The translations under genes were made by a program, and so were the position numbers. This document shows positions 21,225-27,582 of a DNA stretch of 38,546 nt, piece after piece. The stretch lies in assembly GCA_016865935.1 (NCBI GenBank), contig VGOB01000018.1, positions 1 to 38,546 of the forward strand, given 5' to 3'. The DNA comes from Chloroflexota bacterium. GTDB lineage: Bacteria > Chloroflexota > Anaerolineae > UBA4142. Position 1 is the stretch's first letter. Each line of letters begins with the position of its first letter. The notes beneath the pieces are model-generated. The model was not told the DNA's origin and searched no databases. It was given only the letters and a program-made list of their open reading frames with translations.

Positions 21225-22567
21225 TGGCAATCCCACTTCCAACACCGTGGCCAAGAGATTGGGAATTTCTCTTCAGAGCATCTGACCTCTTGTGGCCCAG
21301 AATCAGTGACTGCCCCGAAGTATTCTCGCGGCGATCCAAGTATTACGCTAGCATTGGTGATATTGCATATGGATGCAGTAAAACTGAAGCCATGCGTTTT
21401 AGTTCTGACATAGACTCGGTATATGCATGGATAGCCGAGAAATGGTGTCAGTTATTTGATCGGTGGATAACTAACCCAGAAAAATTCGTCTTTGATGATG
21501 GTTTTGCCGCTCTTTTCTTTGTCAGGGTTCTTTGGGCAGAACGAACCGTATTGTTACGCGGACAGTACGATAGCCGATGGAAACTGACTACGACATTGTT
21601 CCGTGCGAAACAAAAAGGTAGCGAATTCGCAAGGCGCGAATCTGAGCGCGCACAGCATTTTACGAGTGAAATTCTGAAACTGTCCATTGTGCAGTCAGCC
21701 TACCCAAGTGGAATAACTCCAGAACATCAGCAAGCATTGCTGCAACACTATGGTTTCCCGACAGATTTGATTGATTGTACTTTCTCGTTCGACATTGCTT
21801 TGTATTTTGCAGAAGGTGGATATGATAATCTGCCGTCGCCCAATCCAAACACAGATTGTGGAGCAATCTACGCCTTCCCGACAACATCAATTCCGAAGAA
21901 CGCTCTTGTAATCACTATTCCTCCTGCAATAATGAGACCGTCTCTTCAACAAGGAGCGTTCCTTTCAGGGTTATCCGATGAAGAGCGATCAAGACTTGAG
22001 AAAGCCAAGTTCGTATTTAAGCACCAGTCGTTGCCTGTCTGGAATGGACTAGGAGCGATCCCGTTTGCCGCCCCGATTGGATTGGGCAAGTATCTTTTTC
22101 CTGTTTCGGATCCAATTGCCACCATTGCAAGACCTTTTCGGGAGGCACTTTTCACTGATAACCCCACTGGTATTTGGCTCTCGGAGATCATGCATCGCTG
22201 TCTTGGGGAATCGTCAGGTGGAACGTCAACTGTGGACATGCAGTTGCTGATACAGATGATCAAAGGAGAACCATCGAATGCTAAAATAGCACTGAAGATA
22301 TTATGCGACGGGCTGCAGACGTCCACCGTACTCAGCGGTGAACCAATATCAGAAGCAACTGGTCACGAATTGGTTTGGCGGCGCCTGTTAGCCGCAATCT
22401 ACATTGCATACAGTATAGCGAACGATGTCACAGATCGAGTTCCTCCTGATCTCCAAGTCCTCGTTGATTCGAATCCAATAATCCTAGAATGTGCACAGTA
22501 TGAAGCTAAGCAAATTCTAGCCAATACTGAATGGCTGACTGAAAAACAGCTTCCTCGCTCCAAATGA
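21224..22567 (+). CDS. FRG-domain protein
   Basis: About 447 residues from ATG 21224. FRG hallmarks are TVLLRGQYDSRWKLTTTLFR and LLQHYGFPTDLIDCTFSFDI followed by ALYFA. The domain is named for its Phe-Arg-Gly motif; here the first motif reads LLRGQ. FRG proteins are of unproven activity and often occur in variable, defence-like regions. The gene is AT-richer than its neighbours. It overlaps the ATPase fragment at its start and murE by 4 nt at its end (ATGA, 22564-22567). Likely transferred. Confidence 0.8.
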   Translation: MAIPLPTPWPRDWEFLFRASDLLWPRISDCPEVFSRRSKYYASIGDIAYGCSKTEAMRFSSDIDSVYAWIAEKWCQLFDRWITNPEKFVFDDGFAALFFVRVLWAERTVLLRGQYDSRWKLTTTLFRAKQKGSEFARRESERAQHFTSEILKLSIVQSAYPSGITPEHQQALLQHYGFPTDLIDCTFSFDIALYFAEGGYDNLPSPNPNTDCGAIYAFPTTSIPKNALVITIPPAIMRPSLQQGAFLSGLSDEERSRLEKAKFVFKHQSLPVWNGLGAIPFAAPIGLGKYLFPVSDPIATIARPFREALFTDNPTGIWLSEIMHRCLGESSGGTSTVDMQLLIQMIKGEPSNAKIALKILCDGLQTSTVLSGEPISEATGHELVWRRLLAAIYIAYSIANDVTDRVPPDLQVLVDSNPIILECAQYEAKQILANTEWLTEKQLPRSK

Positions 22568-24126
22568 ACCTCCCCTCCCTCCTCCGCGCTCTCCCCGCGT
22601 ACGAAATTCACAACGAACGCAACGTCGAAATCACGCGCATCACGCCCGACTCACGCCAGGTGATCCCCGGCGCGCTTTTCGTCGCGATTCCTGGCGTCAA
22701 CGTAGACGGCGCGCACTTCATCCCCGACGCGCTCTCTCGCGGCGCAATCGCCATCGTCACGGAATCCAACGATCCAACGATTCAACTATCCAACTATCCA
22801 ACTATCCTTGTTCCTAACGCTCGATCTGCATTGGCGCATTTGAGCGCCGCGTGGCACGACTTCCCCTCGCGCAAACTCCGCGTCGTCGGCGTCACCGGCA
22901 CGGATGGCAAGACGACAACGGCGCGCCTCATCGCGTCGATTCTCGAAAGCGCGGGGCACAAGGTTGGCGCGATTTCAACGATCGGCGCGACGACTGGCGA
23001 TCAGGAAATTGACACGGGCTTGCACACGACGACGCCCGACGCGCCCGACGTGCAGCGCTACCTCGCGCAGATGGTTGATGCGGACGCGGAGTACGCCGTG
23101 ATCGAAGCAACTTCCGAAGGACTCGCGCAGCGCCGCCTCGACGCGGTGGAATTCGACATCGCGGTCGTCACGAACATCACGCACGAGCATTTGTATTATC
23201 ACAAGACCTGGGAAAATTATCGCGACGCGAAGGCAATGCTCTTTCGCGCGCTCGCGACGTCGTACCGCAAACCGCGCACCGCGAAAGTTGCCGTGCTGAA
23301 CGCGGACGATAACGCGCGCGGGGTGTTTGACTACTTGCGCGCGATTGAAGTAGAGGAGCAAATCGTCTATTCGACCGACGACCGACGACGGACGACCGAT
23401 GGCAGCAATTTAGAGTCATCGGTCATCGGTCATCGGTCATCGGTCTGCATTTTTGCGCGCGCCATCCACCACTCCCCACACGGACTCCGCTTCACCATCG
23501 TCACGCCGCACGGCGAATTGGAAATCGAATCGCCGCTGATCGGGCGGTACAACGTGTCCAACATTCTCGCGGCGATTGGCGCGGGGCTGGCGCGGCGCGT
23601 GCCGTTCGACGCGCTGCGCGAAGGGATTGCGCGCGTGCGCGGCATCGTCGGGCGGATGGAAGTTCTGCAGAGCGATCCTTTCACAGTGATCGTAGATTTC
23701 GCGCACACGCCGAACGCGCTGCGGAACGCGCTAGCGACCGCGCGCGAACTGGCGCACAATCGCGTGATCGTCGTCTTTGGCTGCGCGGGTTTGCGCGACG
23801 TGCAGAAACGCGCGCTGATGGGCGAAATCGCGGGGAAACTCGCGGACAAGATTATCGTGACTGCCGAAGACCCGCGCACCGAATCGCTCGACGCGATCAA
23901 CGCGCAAATCATCGAGGGCTTGGAACGCGCGGGGCGACGCGCGCGCGACGATTATTTCGTCGTGGATGATCGCGCGCGCGCCATCGCGTTCGCAATCGAA
24001 ATGGCGCGCGCGGGCGATGTCGTCATCGTTTGCGGCAAGGGGCACGAGCGCTCGATGTGTTTCGGCGCGACGGAAATTCCGTGGAGCGATCAGGACGCGG
24101 TGAGTCAAGCGAAAAGTAAAAAGTAA
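22564..24126 (+). CDS. murE: UDP-MurNAc-tripeptide synthetase (MurE)
   Basis: 520 residues, overlapping the FRG gene by 4 nt. Mur ligase motifs: GVTGTDGKTTTARLIASIL (ATP loop), TNITHEHLYYH, NADDNARG, VIVDFAHTPNALRNAL and VIVCGKGHERSM. It adds the third amino acid to the peptidoglycan stem peptide in the cytoplasm. The specificity motif, DNPR in diaminopimelate-adding enzymes, reads EDPR (residues 435-438), so the amino acid added is uncertain; ornithine, known in some Chloroflexota, is possible. Two repeat arrays are read in frame (around residues 71-82 and 270-294), lengthening loops. Start overlap suggests expression coupled to mobile genes. Confidence 0.93.
   Translation: MNLPSLLRALPAYEIHNERNVEITRITPDSRQVIPGALFVAIPGVNVDGAHFIPDALSRGAIAIVTESNDPTIQLSNYPTILVPNARSALAHLSAAWHDFPSRKLRVVGVTGTDGKTTTARLIASILESAGHKVGAISTIGATTGDQEIDTGLHTTTPDAPDVQRYLAQMVDADAEYAVIEATSEGLAQRRLDAVEFDIAVVTNITHEHLYYHKTWENYRDAKAMLFRALATSYRKPRTAKVAVLNADDNARGVFDYLRAIEVEEQIVYSTDDRRRTTDGSNLESSVIGHRSSVCIFARAIHHSPHGLRFTIVTPHGELEIESPLIGRYNVSNILAAIGAGLARRVPFDALREGIARVRGIVGRMEVLQSDPFTVIVDFAHTPNALRNALATARELAHNRVIVVFGCAGLRDVQKRALMGEIAGKLADKIIVTAEDPRTESLDAINAQIIEGLERAGRRARDDYFVVDDRARAIAFAIEMARAGDVVIVCGKGHERSMCFGATEIPWSDQDAVSQAKSKK
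22776..22808. repeat. 8-nt CAACTATC array inside murE
   Basis: About three copies of CAACTATC in a row, read as TIQLSNYPTIL. The unit is the same as in the right arm of the nuoM-nuoN array (18551-18590). Confidence 0.88.
23373..23447. repeat. Inverted heptamer arrays inside murE
   Basis: GACCGAC units (left) and CATCGGT units (right, four copies) are inverted relative to each other and enclose a short loop. They are read in frame as STDDRRRTTDGSN and then SSVIGHRSSV. Typical MurE lacks this stretch. Confidence 0.9.
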
Positions 24127-24184
24127 AAAGCTAAAGGTGAATCGTGTGACACTTTTAGCTTTTTACTTTCGCCTTTTCACTTTT
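24111..24184. terminator. Hairpin between convergent murE and mltG
   Basis: Left arm AAAAGTA heptamers ending AAGCTAAAGGTG (24112-24139); right arm CACTTTTAGCTTTTTACTTT and further T-rich units (24150-24184). It is built of repeats but placed as a two-way terminator, with A and T runs on both sides. Confidence 0.7.
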
Positions 24185-25334
24185 GGTATTTCTGTTGATT
24201 CTGCAAATGCTCTTCGTACGTCTTACCAAACGCGTGCGTGCCGTCGCCTTTGGAGTAAAAGTAGAGATACTCGGTCTGCGCGGGTTCGGCGACGGCGACG
24301 ATGGAGGCGAGACTCGGATTGCAGATCGGTCCCGGCGGCAAGCCCGCGTTGCGATAGGTGTTGTACGGCGAATTCACCGCCGCCAGTTCTTCGATCGTCA
24401 CCGGCGATTTCCACCACTGCTTGGTCGCCGACTGATAGCCGATGGCGTACTGCGCGGTCGAGTCGGATTGCAGGAACATTTTCTTTTTGAGGCGATTCAA
24501 AAACACGCTCGCGATGATCGGGCGCTCGTTCGCGGCAACCGCTTCACGCTCGACGATAGAGGCGAGCGTCAACGCTTGGAGTAGCGTCATCTTTTGCGCG
24601 GCGATCGCTTGGCGCGTCTTGTCCGTGACGCGCTGCCCGAACGTATCGAGCATCAACACGATCAGCGCATCGTTCGTGATGTCGTACGGCACGTTGTACG
24701 ATTCGGGGAACAAGAATCCTTCGAGTGAGGGCGATGCGGTCTTGGGGCGATCTTTCAAGAACGCGTAATCGAATTTGCCTTCACGCACCAATTTGAGAAA
24801 TTGATCGCGCTGGTAATTCTTCAAGCCGCGCGTCGCCAGATAATCGGCGATCTCTTCGGCGCGCCAGCCCGGTCGAATCGTGATCGTGATCATCTTGGCA
24901 AGCCCGTGCTGAACCGCGTCGATGATCTCGTCCATCGTCATCGTTTTCCGCAAGACGTACTCGCCCGCTTGAATCTTGGTCCCGATTTTTTGGTACTTGA
25001 CCAAATTGAGAAACAGTTCCGCATCCTTGATCAAGCCCTGCTTTTCCAAACGCGTTGCCACGTTCGCGGGCAACTCGCCGGGCGAAATCGTAAAGCGCAC
25101 GGGCGTCGGATCGCTGCCGGCGGGCGCGAGTAATTCGTCTTTGCGCTGTTGCAAGTACAAATACAATGCCATATCTTCGACGGCGCGCGGCGTCGGCACG
25201 CCCGCGCGCGTGACGAACAAACCGCCGTCCGCTTTCGGCGTCAGCACGTTGTAGATGTATACAAAGACGCCGCAGACGAAGAGGATCGAAAACAGAACGA
25301 AAAGAATGGCGAGTAGACGCCCGAGTGTTCTCAC
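24177..25334 (-). CDS. mltG: Endolytic murein transglycosylase (MltG/YceG)
   Basis: 385 residues from a GTG at 25334 preceded by GAGG. One N-terminal membrane helix (LLAILFVLFSILFVCGVFVYI) anchors it. It then has VRFTISPGELPANVATRLEKQ (LysM-like part) and the YceG core: LEGFLFPESYNVPYD, TLASIVEREA with the catalytic Glu, VFLNRLKKKMFLQSDSTAQYA, and YNTYRNAGLPPGPICNPS. It cuts nascent glycan strands at the membrane. Follows ruvX in an order also seen in other bacteria. Confidence 0.93.
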   Translation of the reverse strand: MRTLGRLLAILFVLFSILFVCGVFVYIYNVLTPKADGGLFVTRAGVPTPRAVEDMALYLYLQQRKDELLAPAGSDPTPVRFTISPGELPANVATRLEKQGLIKDAELFLNLVKYQKIGTKIQAGEYVLRKTMTMDEIIDAVQHGLAKMITITIRPGWRAEEIADYLATRGLKNYQRDQFLKLVREGKFDYAFLKDRPKTASPSLEGFLFPESYNVPYDITNDALIVLMLDTFGQRVTDKTRQAIAAQKMTLLQALTLASIVEREAVAANERPIIASVFLNRLKKKMFLQSDSTAQYAIGYQSATKQWWKSPVTIEELAAVNSPYNTYRNAGLPPGPICNPSLASIVAVAEPAQTEYLYFYSKGDGTHAFGKTYEEHLQNQQKYQK

Positions 25335-25350
25335 GACAACCTCATATCAC

Positions 25351-25426
25351 GTAGGGGCGAAGCATTTTTCGCTACGCTGCCCCCGCTGCGCATCCGTTCA
25401 GGATGCGAAAAATGCTTCGTCCTTAC
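25351..25426. repeat. Inverted-repeat element GTAGGGGCGAAGCATTTTTCGC
   Basis: Arms at 25351-25372 and 25405-25426 match at 20 of 22 positions, with an inner small hairpin (CATCC and GGATG). The right arm encodes the last residues of RuvX (KDEAFFAS), so the element overlaps a gene end. Confidence 0.85.
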
Positions 25427-25874
25427 CAACACCCTCTGTGTCCCCCGTGTCCTCTGTGGCTTGACCCAATTGCGAATCCAAAAAATCTTGCAGAATCACC
25501 GCCGCCGCAATCGCATCCAAATTGCGGCGCGATTTTTTGCCGCGCGCGCCGGTCTCGTGTGTCCGCCGCGTCGCCTCGACGGTGGTCAAGCGTTCGTCCC
25601 ACAGCGTCAGCGGCAAATCGAGCGCGCGCGCGATATTTTGCGCGTACGCGATCACCGCGTTCGCCTGCGCGCCTTGCGTGCCGTCCATATTGCGCGGCAA
25701 GCCGACGATCAAGTGCGCCGCGTCGTACTCGCGCGCGATCTGCGCGAGCGCGCGCGCGTCTTGTTCGATGGTCCCGCGCGCGATCACTTGCAACGGCGTC
25801 GCGATCCGCACTTCCGCGTCGCCGCACGCGACGCCAACGCGTTTATCGCCAATGTCCAAGCCAAGATATTTCAC
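25398..25874 (-). CDS. ruvX: Putative pre-16S rRNA nuclease / Holliday junction resolvase (RuvX, YqgF)
   Basis: About 158 residues from GTG 25874 (VKYLGLDIGDKRVGVAC), with GGAAG upstream; a TTG at 25886 would add four residues. RNase H-like motifs: LGLDIGDKRVGVA, IVGLPRNMDGTQG, LWDERLTTVEATR and LDAIAAAVILQDFL. The last about 20 residues (TEDTGDTEGVGKDEAFFAS) are encoded by heptamer-like sequence and an inverted-repeat element, so the C-terminus seems extended by repeat DNA. It stands between a baseplate-J-like gene and mltG. Confidence 0.9.
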   Translation of the reverse strand: MKYLGLDIGDKRVGVACGDAEVRIATPLQVIARGTIEQDARALAQIAREYDAAHLIVGLPRNMDGTQGAQANAVIAYAQNIARALDLPLTLWDERLTTVEATRRTHETGARGKKSRRNLDAIAAAVILQDFLDSQLGQATEDTGDTEGVGKDEAFFAS

Positions 25875-25888
25875 AATCGCTTCCAAGT

Positions 25889-25972
25889 GTCATTGCGAGC
25901 GTTTTTCGCGAAGCAATCCCCAATTCGCAAGTTGGAGATTGCTTCGGGACAAAAAGCGTCCCTCGCAATGAC
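25889..25972. repeat. REP/MITE-like palindromic element (GTCATTGCGAG family)
   Basis: Outer arms GTCATTGCGAG (25889-25899) and CTCGCAATGAC (25962-25972) are perfect inverses. Inner arms GAAGCAATC and GATTGCTTC are inverted too. This pattern is known from dispersed palindromes in many bacteria. It fills the gap before ruvX; no transposase is near. Confidence 0.85.
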
Positions 25973-25980
25973 AAATGCTT

Positions 25981-27489
25981 TCACTTCCCCACCGTCGGCG
26001 TCTCAATGAACACCGCGATCCGAAACGCGATGAACGGCATCAGGGGCCAGCCCGGCGGCGACACGCGAATATCGGGCGGCTGCGCGAGTTGCACCTGACT
26101 TGCCAGGTACGCTTTCGCATCGTCCACCGATTTGCCTTGCAACGCGCTCGCGACCTTGCCCGGATCGAGTTGCGGCGCGGCGTAACCGACCGCGCGCAGT
26201 GGCTGGCGCAACTGAATGCCTTGATACTTGCCGCCCGCCAACAGATCCACCTTGACGCCATTCTCCAACAATTGATAACCCGACGGCAGTTGACGTTGCA
26301 GTAACGTTCCCATCAGCAAATTCAAATTATCGCGATCCACGCCCAAGCCGAATGCATCCGCGCTCATTTTCAAATTCAGCATATCGGCTGGCTCGTCCAC
26401 CGCGCGGTCGAACAAGCGATCCGTCGCGTCCACCAAAACCGAATCGGGCGGAATGAATTCATTCTCCTTGAGCGCGGTTTTCAAAACGGCAGGCGCGCCT
26501 TGCTTCAACTGCGCGAGCAACTGCTCTTCCAACTTTTTCTTGTCCGCCTCGGTCACCACGCGCACCGGACGCACCGAGCCGCTCACCGTCGGCTTGGTGT
26601 TGATCACGCGCACCGACAACGCCATCGAACCTTCGACCGCGTTGATCGAAAGTTCTTTGACGTTGCCCGCCGGACCTGGGTCAACCGCTTGAATCGGCGC
26701 GTCGGCGCGCGCGCCGATCCCCGACGGCAGCGTGACCGTGTTCGTCGTCGTGAAACGAATCGGCACGCCCGCGCTCGTGACGACGATCACGCCTTGCGGC
26801 ACGATCGTTTCTTCCGAACGCAAATTCGTAAAGACGACGGTGCCGGTCGAGCGCGCGTCGGGAATTGTTTTCGTCGTCGTCGTGCGCAACGACGCGGTGC
26901 CGCTCGTCTCGCGCAAAATGCGCCGCGCCGGCACCGAACGCGCGGCGGAACTGACGGCTGGGTTGGACGAATCAATGACGATGTCGGTCGTCGTCGTCAG
27001 CACCATCGGCGCGGGGATGAGGTAGACTTGCGCGGTCGGGACGAAGATCAGCGCGATGATGCACAACAGCAACAGCGCGCTGGCGATCAGCAACAACGGC
27101 ATGCGCCACTCGCGCAAAATTTTCGTCGCGATCGAATCCGCGACGAGTTCGGGCGGCGCGGGCGGCGGCGCGTTCGCCGTTCGCAAATTCGGCGCGCGCG
27201 CGGGCGTCTGCATTTTCCAGCGCGCGGCTTGCGCGTGCGTGATCGAGTTGAACAGGGGAAAACCGTACTCAAGCGCGCGTTCGCGGATTGTTTCGTCGTG
27301 CGCGATCAGCGCGACTTGCGCGCCCAGATCGTCGGCGGCGCGGCGCAAGAGCGGCATTCCGCGCGCGCTCGCCAAAAACGCGCAATCGCGCGGCACGACC
27401 AGAACGACGTGCGCGAATTCCGCGCTCTCGATCCGCGCACGAATCGCGATGATATCGTCGTCGGGCTGGAGTTGGAGAACTTGGTGCAT
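25981..27489 (-). CDS. Baseplate J/gp47-like membrane protein
   Basis: 502 residues. Residues 1-90 form an alpha/beta domain (DDDIIAIRARIESAEFAHVVLVVP), then a Pro/Ala linker, one membrane helix (about 131-150, PLLLIASALLLLCIIALIFV) and a beta-rich extracytoplasmic part. The segment GTVVFTNLRSEETIVPQG, with IPIRFTTTNTVTLPSG-like repeats and PGPAGNVKELSINAVEGS, is the baseplate J-like pattern. Such proteins sit next to alaS/ruvX in some Anaerolineae. They are not a phage tail component here, since no other phage genes occur. Role unknown, perhaps in envelope assembly. No ribosome site is obvious. Confidence 0.7.
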   Translation of the reverse strand: MHQVLQLQPDDDIIAIRARIESAEFAHVVLVVPRDCAFLASARGMPLLRRAADDLGAQVALIAHDETIRERALEYGFPLFNSITHAQAARWKMQTPARAPNLRTANAPPPAPPELVADSIATKILREWRMPLLLIASALLLLCIIALIFVPTAQVYLIPAPMVLTTTTDIVIDSSNPAVSSAARSVPARRILRETSGTASLRTTTTKTIPDARSTGTVVFTNLRSEETIVPQGVIVVTSAGVPIRFTTTNTVTLPSGIGARADAPIQAVDPGPAGNVKELSINAVEGSMALSVRVINTKPTVSGSVRPVRVVTEADKKKLEEQLLAQLKQGAPAVLKTALKENEFIPPDSVLVDATDRLFDRAVDEPADMLNLKMSADAFGLGVDRDNLNLLMGTLLQRQLPSGYQLLENGVKVDLLAGGKYQGIQLRQPLRAVGYAAPQLDPGKVASALQGKSVDDAKAYLASQVQLAQPPDIRVSPPGWPLMPFIAFRIAVFIETPTVGK

Positions 27490-27499
27490 TTCAAAATCA

Positions 27500-27569
27500 G
27501 ACGGACGACCAACGACCGAAGACGGAAGAGTTGCCTTTCTCCGTCATCCGTCTTCCGTCCTCCGTCCCA
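27500..27569. repeat. GACGGAC / CCGTCAT hairpin array
   Basis: Purine-rich GACGGAC, GACCAAC and GAAGACGGAAG on the left face CCGTCAT, CCGTCTT, CCGTCCT and CCGTCCC on the right. It fills the alaS to baseplate-J-like gap. Confidence 0.88.
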
Positions 27570-27582
27570 CCTGCGCCGCGCG

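Noticed and set aside
25889-25972. Insertion sequence end
   Set aside because: The two arms belong to one 84-bp palindrome with no ORF inside; it fits a REP/MITE-like element.
25981-27489. Prophage, on account of the baseplate-J-like gene
   Set aside because: No other tail, head, lysis or integrase gene is near, and the gene has a membrane helix and lies in a housekeeping neighbourhood.
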